DNA of 39,242 nucleotides from a virus. The notes under the pieces are model-generated. The model searched no databases. It worked only from the letters and a program-made list of their open reading frames with translations, and was not told the DNA's origin. The translations under genes were made by a program, and so were the position numbers. The DNA is taken from positions 4,939 to 44,180 of the IMG/VR virus record IMGVR_UViG_3300001737_000092. The stretch is one strand, 5' to 3'. Positions 1-7,754 of this stretch are shown here, in pieces (the stretch's first letter is position 1; every line of letters begins with the position of its first letter).

Positions 1-623
1 CAAATAGTAAATTATTAATGATAAATACTGATGGTGGAGAAATTATTATACCATCAAATGAAATTAATAAGTTTTATGATATTTGTAAATCATGGGAAAA
101 ATTAACAAAACTTCAATTAGAATATAATACGTATAGTAAAATATTAATTTCTAATTGTAATTCATATATAGCAATATATGAAGATGGTAAAGTTAAACAA
201 AAAGGTCCTTATACAATAGAAAGAGAATTATACAAAGATCATTCTAGATTAATAGTTCCAAAAGCTGTAGAAGCATATTATCTTTATAATATTCCAATTG
301 AAGATTTTATTAAAAATCACAATGATATATTTGATTTCTTTTTAAGAACAAAACTTAATAAAGATTCAAGTTTAATTGGTATTAATGGTGATGATATTAT
401 TCAATTACCAAGATTAACAAGATATTTAGTTACTAATACTGGATATACTTTGTTAAAAATAATGAATAAACGTCAATTCAATATACAGAAGGATTATTTA
501 TGTACTCCTTGTAATTATTTAAATGATGAAATTAAAAGTGAATTATTTAAAAATATAAATTATGATTTTTACATAGATAAAGCTAATAAACTGTTAATTG
601 GAGAAGACAATGAAGAAAACTAA
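1..623 (+). CDS. Family B DNA polymerase, C-terminal part (5' end outside window)
   Basis: The frame is open to the window edge (first full codon at base 3), so the ATG at 18 is internal and the N-terminal exonuclease and most of the palm domain are missing. The visible part begins at the palm motif C region, seen as INTDG near the start, which in family B polymerases holds a catalytic aspartate. It then runs into the thumb: a stretch like SNCNSYIAIYEDGKVKQKG followed by DIFDFFLRTKL matches my recollection of crAss-like phage replicative polymerases. The classical YxDTDS motif is reduced to NTDG, so only one Asp is kept here. It is the first gene of the + strand replication block and overlaps the helicase start by 14 bases. 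Family assignment rests on recognised motifs, not a search. Confidence 0.72.
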   Translation, partial: NSKLLMINTDGGEIIIPSNEINKFYDICKSWEKLTKLQLEYNTYSKILISNCNSYIAIYEDGKVKQKGPYTIERELYKDHSRLIVPKAVEAYYLYNIPIEDFIKNHNDIFDFFLRTKLNKDSSLIGINGDDIIQLPRLTRYLVTNTGYTLLKIMNKRQFNIQKDYLCTPCNYLNDEIKSELFKNINYDFYIDKANKLLIGEDNEEN

Positions 624-1761
624 AAAAGAAATACAAAGTGAAATTGTTAATAATTTAATAATGTCACCTAGTACAAATAATCTTGTAATAGCAGCTACAG
701 GTGTAGGTAAATCTAAAATTGCTATTGATTATTTAAAAACTTTTTTTGTTAAAAAAAAAGCTAATATTTTAATTGTAATTCCAACTATTGAATTACGAGA
801 TATTGATTGGCCTAATGAATTAAAAAAATGGAACATAACAAATACTATGTTAAAAAACATTAGAATTGAATGTTATGCTTCATTGACAAAAATTAAAAAC
901 ATGACTTTTGATCTTGTAATATTTGATGAAATTCATCGAACTACAGAATTCAATTCGATTGTCTTTGAAAACAACATAATCAAACATGCATTGGGGTTGA
1001 CAGCAACTTTTCCTAAAGATCCTATGAAACAATATTTATTAAAAGTTTATAACTTTAATACTATTGCTAATATTCCATTAGATGAAGCTGTCAAATTAGG
1101 TCTTATTTCTCCTTATGAAATTAAGATTATACCTGTTTGGTTGAATAACACAATAAAAGATATACCCGCTGGTAATAGTAGTAAAAGATTTTATGTAACT
1201 GAAAGAGGTCAATATGATTATATTACTAATACAATTGATGTTCTCAAAGAAAAAATAGATAATTCTGTATATTGTAATCATTATGATGTACAAAAATTAA
1301 AATTTCTTAGGTTAATGAGAGCAAAATTTTTATCTAATTTAAATAGTAAAATAATCATAGGAAAAGAAACTTTGCTTAAAATAGATCAGAAAAATGAACG
1401 TACATTGATTTTTGCAAATAGCATAGCTACAGCTGAAGCAATGCATTTTCATACTTATCACTCTGGTAAAAAAAGTAAAGAAAAAGGACTTCATTTACAA
1501 AAATTTAGAGATGGTGAAATTAATACACTTGCTTGTGTTAATGGTTTAAATGAAGGTGTTAATATATCTGATGTAGATAATGCAATTATAATGCAAGTAA
1601 ATGCATCTGATTTAATACTTACACAAAGGATAGGTAGAACCTTAAGATTGAAGGAAGGTAAAGACTGTTTAAGTAAAATATTTATCTTATGTGCTCAAAA
1701 CACAGTAGATGAAGATTGGGTAAATAGTGTAACCAAAAATCTAAACGTTATTTGTGACTAA
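610..1761 (+). CDS. Superfamily 2 DEAD/SNF2-like DNA helicase
   Basis: A 383-residue ATP-dependent helicase. Walker A is ATGVGKS at residues 29-35, motif II is DEIH at 106-109, motif III TAT follows in GLTATF, and motif VI is QRIGRTLR near the C terminus. Both RecA-like lobes are therefore present. The ATG at 610 is chosen over the in-frame TTG at 598 because GGAGAAG at 600-606 sits just upstream. It overlaps the polymerase end and shares 8 bases with the next gene, so it is co-transcribed with the replication genes. An SF2 (SNF2-type) helicase is a regular member of crAss-like replication modules. Its specific role (fork remodelling, recombination, or UvsW-like branch migration) cannot be read from the sequence. 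Confidence 0.85.
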   Translation: MKKTKKEIQSEIVNNLIMSPSTNNLVIAATGVGKSKIAIDYLKTFFVKKKANILIVIPTIELRDIDWPNELKKWNITNTMLKNIRIECYASLTKIKNMTFDLVIFDEIHRTTEFNSIVFENNIIKHALGLTATFPKDPMKQYLLKVYNFNTIANIPLDEAVKLGLISPYEIKIIPVWLNNTIKDIPAGNSSKRFYVTERGQYDYITNTIDVLKEKIDNSVYCNHYDVQKLKFLRLMRAKFLSNLNSKIIIGKETLLKIDQKNERTLIFANSIATAEAMHFHTYHSGKKSKEKGLHLQKFRDGEINTLACVNGLNEGVNISDVDNAIIMQVNASDLILTQRIGRTLRLKEGKDCLSKIFILCAQNTVDEDWVNSVTKNLNVICD

Positions 1762-2296
1762 TATTAATGAAAAAATTATACAAACATTGGAAGAACAAAA
1801 TATAGGTCTGAATACAGGCCTATTATGTCTCCTGGGTATATATCACAATGTTGATTTTGAACCTTTATATGATGCTTGTAATATAATAACAGTAGCAGTT
1901 AAGCAATTAAATGCATCTGGTATTTATGAATATGACATGAAAACAAATTCAATAAAGTGGCATATACCCTTGTTTGATAATGATGATATTAAAGATGATG
2001 GTTGGGAATGGGTATATGAGTATCAAAATCTATTTAGATTAATGAGAAAAGATGCTGCAAGTACTTTTGATAATGTAAAAAAGAAAATGATAAAGTTCTT
2101 TCAAGAAAACCCTTCAGTAAGAGCTGATGATGTTATGAAAGCAACTAAAGCATATCTTGATACAATAAATGATGTAAGATATTTACAAAGAGCAGATTAT
2201 TTTATTAAGAAAAATGGTCCTGATCCTCAATCCAGACTTAAAGAATATCTTGAATTAAGTAAAACCAAATCTTCGAAAACTTATGATATGATGTAA
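1754..2296 (+). CDS. Unknown replication-module protein
   Basis: A 180-residue acidic, mainly helical protein that I do not assign to a family. It starts with GTG at 1754, overlapping the helicase by 8 bases; no in-frame ATG occurs until about residue 62, and that would leave a much shorter protein. The C-terminal third (MKATKAYLDT, then YLQRADYFIKK) resembles segments I have seen in unannotated replication proteins of Bacteroidota phages. Its stop and the DnaB-like helicase start overlap as TAATG. The position directly before the replicative helicase would suit a helicase loader or adaptor, but that is inference from context only. Confidence 0.6.
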   Translation: MTNINEKIIQTLEEQNIGLNTGLLCLLGIYHNVDFEPLYDACNIITVAVKQLNASGIYEYDMKTNSIKWHIPLFDNDDIKDDGWEWVYEYQNLFRLMRKDAASTFDNVKKKMIKFFQENPSVRADDVMKATKAYLDTINDVRYLQRADYFIKKNGPDPQSRLKEYLELSKTKSSKTYDMM

Positions 2297-3405
2297 TGAA
2301 TTTTGAAAGAAAATTTCTTGAAGGACAAGCAGGAAAAAATATTGGTCTTACTACTGGTTTAGCAGGACTTGATAAAGCAATAGATGGTATACAAAGAAGA
2401 AGTAATTATTGTATTGCTAGTGAAGCTAAAACTGGAAAAACTACCTTTGTTGATTTTTGTTTTTTATTAAAACCATATGAAGAAATGATGCTTAAAGGAG
2501 CTTCAAATGTTCATTGGATTTATTACTCATTAGAAATACCAAGAGTTGAAAAAGAATTTAAATTTGCGGCTTATTATATGTATGAATTGTATAAAATATT
2601 CAATTTTAGATATAATGATAAAATATACCAAATGTCTCCCAGATATTTAGCTGGTAGATTAATGGATGACAATAATAATTTAATTCCTATTTCTGCTGAT
2701 CATAAAGAAAAACTGTTCAAAATATATCATGAAAAGTTAATTCCTTTATTTGGTGAATATAATGAGAAAGGTATAAAGATAAAAGAAGGTGTTGTAGATT
2801 TTGTTGAAGAAAATAATAATCCCACTGGTATAAGAAGTTATCTTTATACTTATGCTCAAAAAAATGGTCAACTTATATATGAAGATTATACAATAAGAGA
2901 AGGAAATTTAGATATTCCGAAAAAAAGAATATCAGGTTATACACCAAATGATCCTAATAAGTATACAATCATAATAACAGATCATGTTAGAAGAATAAAT
3001 AGAGAACGTGGATATAGTATGAAAGAAAATGTTGATAAAATGTCTTCTTATCAAGTTGAAATGAGAAACTTGTTTGGATTTACATTTGTTAATGTTATTC
3101 ATATTAATAGAAATATTGCTGCTATAGATAGAATAAAATATAATAAAGAAATGTTGTATCCTACAGCAGAAGATATTAAGGATACTTCAAATATAGGTGA
3201 AGATACAAATTATTTAATTACTTTGTTTAATCCTAGAAATGAAAAATATAATTTGGATAATCATTTTGGTATTGATTTATCACAATATCCAAATTATAGA
3301 AGTATTCATTTAGTATTTAGTAGAGATACAGAATGTCCAAAACATATGTGTACTGAAATGGCAGGTAATATTAATTACTTTAAGACAATAAATAAAAAAG
3401 AATGA
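2296..3405 (+). CDS. DnaB-like replicative helicase (RecA-fold ATPase)
   Basis: A 369-residue protein with the core of the SF4/DnaB ATPase and a short N-terminal part in place of a full DnaB N-terminal domain. Walker A is SEAKTGKT at residues 42-49, a YSLE-type motif follows strand 2 (WIYYSLEIP), and a Walker B-like TIIITDH sits near residue 225, followed by the long helix and the VIHINRN strand typical of DnaB. It probably unwinds the fork at phage origins, working with the primase at 6089-7057. The start overlaps the upstream stop by one base (TAATG) and its own stop overlaps the next start as ATGA, so the genes are translationally coupled. Confidence 0.75.
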   Translation: MNFERKFLEGQAGKNIGLTTGLAGLDKAIDGIQRRSNYCIASEAKTGKTTFVDFCFLLKPYEEMMLKGASNVHWIYYSLEIPRVEKEFKFAAYYMYELYKIFNFRYNDKIYQMSPRYLAGRLMDDNNNLIPISADHKEKLFKIYHEKLIPLFGEYNEKGIKIKEGVVDFVEENNNPTGIRSYLYTYAQKNGQLIYEDYTIREGNLDIPKKRISGYTPNDPNKYTIIITDHVRRINRERGYSMKENVDKMSSYQVEMRNLFGFTFVNVIHINRNIAAIDRIKYNKEMLYPTAEDIKDTSNIGEDTNYLITLFNPRNEKYNLDNHFGIDLSQYPNYRSIHLVFSRDTECPKHMCTEMAGNINYFKTINKKE

Positions 3406-5064
3406 TAAAAATTCTTATATTAGGTGAGAGTGGTTTTGGTAAAACTGCTTCTTTACTTAAAAATGAAAAATTAGGTATTAAAGGTATTGATCCAAAAGAA
3501 ACTTTTTTAATTAGTTGTGTTGCCAAATGGACACCTAATTATAAAGTTACAACACCTGATAATTTAAAAGATGGTAATAGAATCATCACAAGTAATGCAA
3601 AAGTTATTGTACAAGTATTAAAAAACCTATTGAACTCACCATTTAATATTATAGTTATAGATGATTTTAACTATATTATGCAAGATTTTTACATGGCTAA
3701 TGCTATGAAAAATGGTTGGGATACGCCAAAACAAATTGGTTATGATATGGGTTTGATATTTACTGCATTAGATGAATTAGCTAAAACAAAAATTATTATT
3801 TGTTTAGCTCATTCAGAAGATTATAAAGTAAATAATAGTGGTGATATTAGTTATCGTATGAAGACTACAGGTAAGATGGTCATCTTGGGCCATTACTCAT
3901 TTAATTGACTGGAACACCCTTAGAGTCTTACACACTCCCTATAACAGTAATGATTATAGTATAGTAAAAGAGGTAAGAATTGGGCAATCAGCAGCCAAGA
4001 TTCCTTAAAGGAATAAGGTTCACAGACTATCTCCTGTTGTGGGAGAGTACAAATTAAACTAATTACTTAATTTGGAAACAGTGAGTATTTTTTACTATTT
4101 TTATTATAATATTAACTATTAAAGTAAAAATAATGACCAAAATATATAAATTAATAGATCCTGAAACCAATGATATAAAATATATTGGTAAAACAAAAGA
4201 ATCTTTAAAAAAGAGACTTTCAGGACATATTACAAAAGCAAAAAAATCAAGAACATCTCATGTTTCTTGTTGGATATATTCTCTTTTAGAAAAAAATAAA
4301 AAACCATTAATTGAATTAATTGAAGAATGTGAAAATTGGATAGAAAGAGAACAATATTTTATTTCTATATATCCAAATTTATGTAATCATTCTATTGGTG
4401 GTGAATCTGGGACATTAGGCTATAAAATGTCATTAGAACACAAAGAAAAAATATCTAATTCTTTAAAAGGTAAATCTAGAACTGAAATTACAAAGTTAAA
4501 AATTTCTAATTCTCACAAAGGAAAAATACTTAGTGATAGTACAAAAGAGAAAATAAAACAATGTAATATTGGTAAAAAATTGAGTATGGAAACTAGAATT
4601 AAAAAATCTAAGTATCTTATATTACAATTTAGTAGAGAAAATGAACTAATAAAAGAATGGTTTACATTAGGACAAATAGAAGAGGAATTAGGTTATTTAA
4701 AATCTAATATATGGTCTTGTTGTTCTGGTAGATTAAAAACTGCTTATGGTTTTGTTTGGTCATATAAAAATAAAGATATAGTCGAATCTTAATAGAAATA
4801 TTAAGTTATAATGTGTTGAAATAATTACTCAACTTAAAAGCATTATATAATATTTGTCAAGAATATTTGACGCCTGAAGGAAAATTTGATCTAATGTTAT
4901 TTGGTAAATCACAATATAATGAATCTCTTAAAAAAGTAGAGAAATTTTTTGTAACTGAGAATGATGGTCAATATCCATCTAAATCTCAGGGTTTATTTGA
5001 TGATCTTTATATCAAAAATGATATGGGATTAGTAGTAGATGCAGTAAGAAATTATGGTAAATAA
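3402..5064 (+). CDS. Sak4/RecA-like recombination ATPase, split by a group I intron
   Basis: Exons 3402-3880 and 4857-5064 join to 687 bases, giving 228 residues. Walker A is GESGFGKT (residues 8-15) and Walker B is IIVIDD (83-88), followed by the FNYIM segment and an AH.E motif typical of phage Sak4-like single-strand annealing ATPases. Splicing restores the conserved block KTTGKMV-QEYLTPEGKF, which matches the KTIGKM...TPEG block of that family; Val160 is built from GT of exon 1 and T of exon 2. Without splicing the reading frame stops at 3908 after 15 or so intron-coded residues. The start overlaps the helicase stop (ATGA). The likely role is recombination or annealing at the replication fork. 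Confidence 0.8.
3881..4856 (+). ncRNA. Group I self-splicing intron, 976 nt, in the Sak4-like gene
   Basis: P1 is ATGGT at the exon end (3876-3880) paired with GCCAT at 3889-3893, with the required U-G wobble at the splice site. P10 is TCAAG of exon 2 (4857-4861) paired with CTTGG at 3884-3888. The intron ends in G4856. Conserved core elements are visible: P near 3979 (AATTGGGCA), Q near 3986 (AATCAGCAGCC), R at 4018-4029 (GTTCACAGACTA) and S at 4773-4783 (AAGATATAGTC). P7 is GACTAT 4025-4030 with ATAGTC 4778-4783. The endonuclease ORF lies between R and S, that is in the P8 region. Base pairing was checked by hand, not by covariance model. Confidence 0.93.
4133..4792 (+). CDS. Intron-encoded GIY-YIG homing endonuclease
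   Basis: A 219-residue endonuclease. The N-terminal GIY-YIG nuclease shows IYKL at residues 4-7, YIG at 17-19, a conserved Arg in KKRLSGH and the Glu-containing WIEREQYF near residue 80. It is followed by three NUMOD3-type DNA-binding repeats (SLEHKEKISNSLKGK and two more) and an IENR1/NUMOD1-like end (LGQIEEELGYLKSNI). It should cut the intron-less allele of the Sak4-like gene to spread the intron. Its last codons, KNKDIVES, are also the S strand of the ribozyme helix P7, so the same bases serve as coding sequence and catalytic RNA. Confidence 0.92.
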   Translation: MTKIYKLIDPETNDIKYIGKTKESLKKRLSGHITKAKKSRTSHVSCWIYSLLEKNKKPLIELIEECENWIEREQYFISIYPNLCNHSIGGESGTLGYKMSLEHKEKISNSLKGKSRTEITKLKISNSHKGKILSDSTKEKIKQCNIGKKLSMETRIKKSKYLILQFSRENELIKEWFTLGQIEEELGYLKSNIWSCCSGRLKTAYGFVWSYKNKDIVES

Positions 5065-5076
5065 ATATAAAAGAAT

Positions 5077-5382
5077 ATGGCAAAACAAATAAAGTTAAGT
5101 GATATTTTTGATGCTGTTGCTAAAGGTGCAAAGAGAGCTGATATCAAAAGAGATTTTGAATTAACTGGTGCACAAATGAAAGCAATCTTTTCTCATCAAA
5201 AATTAAAAGGAATTAGAGCACCCAAATCACCAATTGACATCGTTGATGATTTAGAAAATACACAAATAAACACCTTTGATGAAGAAATTCCTGCTATAGA
5301 AATTTCTGAAAATCAAATTAGTATATTTGAAAAAGATCCAGATGTCAATCAACAAATTTTATTAACAGAAGAATCATATTAA
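5077..5382 (+). CDS. Small putative helix-turn-helix protein
   Basis: A 101-residue protein of unknown function. Residues about 5-45 look like a helical DNA-binding unit (AKGAKRADIKRDF, then LTGAQMKAIFSHQKLKG) with the spacing of a helix-turn-helix. The rest is acidic and probably disordered. It lies 12 bases after the Sak4-like gene and one base before the ssDNA-binding candidate, within the replication operon. A local regulator or a replication accessory factor are both possible; nothing in the sequence decides. Confidence 0.6.
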   Translation: MAKQIKLSDIFDAVAKGAKRADIKRDFELTGAQMKAIFSHQKLKGIRAPKSPIDIVDDLENTQINTFDEEIPAIEISENQISIFEKDPDVNQQILLTEESY

Positions 5383-5383
5383 T

Positions 5384-6070
5384 ATGGGATACGGATTTAG
5401 CGAAGATACAGTAAGATCAACAAAACAGTTTGGTCTTAATACTGGTAAAATTACAAAAATTGAATGGGTTAATGATCCTGTTGAAGCATTGAATGTAGAA
5501 ATTCTTATTGATGGAGATACTAATCCAATGAAATATAAGAAGTTTCCTGTCAATAAAGTATTCTCAGGAAATGTAGAAATTGTTGCAGGAGATGAATCTT
5601 TTTCTTTGGAATTAGCAAAGCAAGAGAGAGAACTCAGTGGTGTTTTAACACATATCATGAAACCTTTTGTAACAACTGATGCTATTAAAGCTGCTGTTGG
5701 TACAAACAAAGTTAGTTTTGGTGAATATGTTAAAATTCTTATTTCACTTCTACCTAAAGATTATATGAAAGTTCCTCTTGATATTTTTCTTCAATATCAG
5801 TGGAATATTCCTGATGGTAAAGAAAATAGTTTTCTTGAGATTCCTAAAAATCTGAAGCATGGTAATTTTATTCATGCTCATGTAGCACCTGTTGGCTCAT
5901 GGAAGAAAGATGTTACTAGTGGTCTCAAGTACATTGATGATAATAATAATATTCATCCATTTACTAGAACTAGTTGGTTTCTTGGTAGTAATTTTGCTAA
6001 ATTACAGAAAAGTGGTTTTCAAGGTTCAGAAGGTACTGATGGTGTAACTTCTGAAGTTTTGTGGAACTAA
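5384..6070 (+). CDS. Probable single-stranded DNA-binding protein
   Basis: A 228-residue protein with a strand-rich N-terminal half and the blocks PLDIFLQYQW, then LEIPKNLKHGNFIHAH, and HPFTRTSWFLGSNFAKLQ near the end. These blocks recall a conserved protein of crAss-like replication modules that has been described as the phage SSB; I rely on memory of that pattern. A C-terminal acidic tail, common in SSBs, is short here (GSEGTDGVTSE). It sits between the recombination ATPase and the primase, as expected for an SSB. No enzymatic motif is visible. Confidence 0.5.
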   Translation: MGYGFSEDTVRSTKQFGLNTGKITKIEWVNDPVEALNVEILIDGDTNPMKYKKFPVNKVFSGNVEIVAGDESFSLELAKQERELSGVLTHIMKPFVTTDAIKAAVGTNKVSFGEYVKILISLLPKDYMKVPLDIFLQYQWNIPDGKENSFLEIPKNLKHGNFIHAHVAPVGSWKKDVTSGLKYIDDNNNIHPFTRTSWFLGSNFAKLQKSGFQGSEGTDGVTSEVLWN

Positions 6071-6088
6071 ATAAGTAAATAAAATCCT

Positions 6089-7057
6089 ATGTACTATCAG
6101 CCCGATGTTTATATACCAAATACTATAGATGGTATATATTCTTATTATTCAGAAGAAGATATATTTAAACTTGTATTTGGAGAATATCCAAATTATGATA
6201 AAAAATATGTTAGTCCTTTTAGAAACGATAATTATCCAAATTGTTATTTTATAAAAAAAGATAACCATATTTATTTTGTAGATTGGGCAGATAGTACAAT
6301 AGGTGCTGTTGGTTCTATAGTAAAAATGTATGATTTAAGTTTAAAAGATGCTATCTCTTATATTAAAAATAATATAGCTATAAGAGATATTAATTTAAAA
6401 CCAAAGATTATACAAAATTTTAATAAACCTATAAAAACACCAACTCTTATAATACCAAAAAAAAGAGATTGGGAAAAAAGAGACAGTATTTATTGGACAG
6501 AAAGATATGGTATTACTATAGCTAATTTAGAAGAAGATAAAACTATTCCAATTTCCTTTTATTCATGGAGAAAAAATAATATATGGAAACATACATCTTT
6601 GAAAGAAATTGGTTATGCTATATCTACTAATGATAATAAATATAAAATTTACAGACCATTAGATTCTAAAAATTCAAAATGGTTATCAAATATACCTAAA
6701 AATTATATTTTAGGTAAATATACAAATAATGGAAATTTGATAATCACAAAGAGTTATAAAGATTATAGAGTAATTTATAATCTCATAGAAGATAATGTTA
6801 TATGGTTACAAAGTGAAGGTTCAATACCAGATAATATAAATAATTTTGTTGAAAACTATGATAACATAACAATATTTTATGATAATGATAATGCTGGTAT
6901 AAATGCTAGTAATAAGTTAGCTAAAATAATTACCAAACCAACAAATTTAATTTATACTCCTGAAAAACACCTAAAAGATATTTCGGAAATGTACTGTTTT
7001 AAGGGTAGACAGTTTACAGAAAAATGGTTAAAAAATACCCTTAATTTAAAAAAATAA
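6089..7057 (+). CDS. DnaG-like primase with TOPRIM domain
   Basis: A 322-residue primase. The N-terminal part has YVSPFRNDNYPNCYF and FVDWAD, a degenerate version of the DnaG N-terminal fold in which zinc-binding cysteines are mostly lost. The C-terminal TOPRIM domain shows ILIITKSYKD near residue 217 and the metal-binding YDNDNAG near 262, then KDISEMY. It makes RNA primers for lagging-strand synthesis, partnered with the DnaB-like helicase. The absence of clear CxxC pairs suggests reduced template recognition compared with bacterial DnaG. Confidence 0.83.
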   Translation: MYYQPDVYIPNTIDGIYSYYSEEDIFKLVFGEYPNYDKKYVSPFRNDNYPNCYFIKKDNHIYFVDWADSTIGAVGSIVKMYDLSLKDAISYIKNNIAIRDINLKPKIIQNFNKPIKTPTLIIPKKRDWEKRDSIYWTERYGITIANLEEDKTIPISFYSWRKNNIWKHTSLKEIGYAISTNDNKYKIYRPLDSKNSKWLSNIPKNYILGKYTNNGNLIITKSYKDYRVIYNLIEDNVIWLQSEGSIPDNINNFVENYDNITIFYDNDNAGINASNKLAKIITKPTNLIYTPEKHLKDISEMYCFKGRQFTEKWLKNTLNLKK

Positions 7058-7087
7058 TTATTTTAATAAATTTTTGATATAAAAAAA

Positions 7088-7681
7088 ATGAAAGTTACAA
7101 TTTATAGTACAGCTGGTATCAACGGTAATGTTGTTGATCTTCTTTCTACTGTTACAACTTATGGTCAGCTGAAAGCTGCTGTTGGTAATAGTTATCCTTG
7201 GTCAACTTCTAATGTTGCTGATGAATCTGAGAAAGAATATATTTCAGATTCTGATACTATTCCTTCAGAAGATTTCTGTCTTTTTGTTTATCCTAGACAG
7301 ACAAAATCTGGTGCAACAATGAGTAAGCTTCCTTATAATGCAGTTAAGCGTACTATTAACAACATTATTGATGATAATGAAGGAGCAGAAGATTTTTTCG
7401 GTAATTTTGAAATGCTCAGTACCCTTGAACTCAATGAGATGCTTACCAAGTGGTATGATTATGAAGAAAAGATGAAATCAGAAGAAGATTTTCTTGATAA
7501 CACAATCAGTCTTGAAGATATTTGTAAGTTTATTGATTATAAATATATAGTATACACTTCTGATGGAATGGATAGAGTAACTGTTGAGACTATTGTTAAC
7601 TCAATTGTTAATCATTTTGCAATGCCTGATCTTTGTCAAATTAAATACAAAGAAATTGCAGAAAAGAAGGGTTGGGTTTAA
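7088..7681 (+). CDS. Ubiquitin-like protein of a phage conjugation cassette (PRTRC-C-like)
   Basis: A 197-residue protein. Residues 1-75 look like a beta-grasp: MKVTIYS strand, TTYGQLKAAVG helix, and a last strand FCLFVYPRQTKSG. This pattern resembles the Ub-like PRTRC protein C/Prok_Ub families. About 120 helical residues follow and the native C terminus is KKGWV, not GG, so if it is conjugated it may need processing; Gly75 lies exactly after the last strand, where a ubiquitin tail would be. It is followed by a strong terminator and then by E2-, JAMM- and E1-like genes, which is the main support for the call. Codon choice has more C and G than its neighbours (CTTGAACTC, GCTTACCAAG), which may point to high expression. 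Confidence 0.62.
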   Translation: MKVTIYSTAGINGNVVDLLSTVTTYGQLKAAVGNSYPWSTSNVADESEKEYISDSDTIPSEDFCLFVYPRQTKSGATMSKLPYNAVKRTINNIIDDNEGAEDFFGNFEMLSTLELNEMLTKWYDYEEKMKSEEDFLDNTISLEDICKFIDYKYIVYTSDGMDRVTVETIVNSIVNHFAMPDLCQIKYKEIAEKKGWV

Positions 7682-7703
7682 TTACTTAACTTTTAATTAA
7701 TTT

Positions 7704-7741
7704 AAAGGGAATAGACAATATATTTGTTTATTCCCTTTTTT
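7704..7741 (+). terminator. Intrinsic terminator after the Ub-like gene
   Basis: AAAGGGAATAGACAA (7704-7718) pairs with TTGTTTATTCCCTTT (7724-7738) over 15 bp with a single G-U, a 5-nt loop TATAT, and a run of T immediately after. It lies 23 bases past the Ub-like stop and just before the E2-like gene, so transcripts can end with the Ub-like gene and read-through would give the enzymes at lower level. Confidence 0.88.
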
Positions 7742-7754
7742 TATTTATTGTAAC

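Noticed and set aside
598-609. TTG start for the SF2 helicase, adding four residues
   Set aside because: ATG 610 has a GGAGAAG site directly upstream; the TTG has none.
1096-1293. Minus-strand 65-codon frame inside the helicase gene
   Set aside because: Low-complexity Ile/Tyr/Phe-rich shadow opposite helicase motifs.
4867-5064. A separate small gene of 65 codons after the GIY-YIG gene
   Set aside because: It is exon 2 of the Sak4-like gene: splice pairing and the family motif both join it to 3402-3880.
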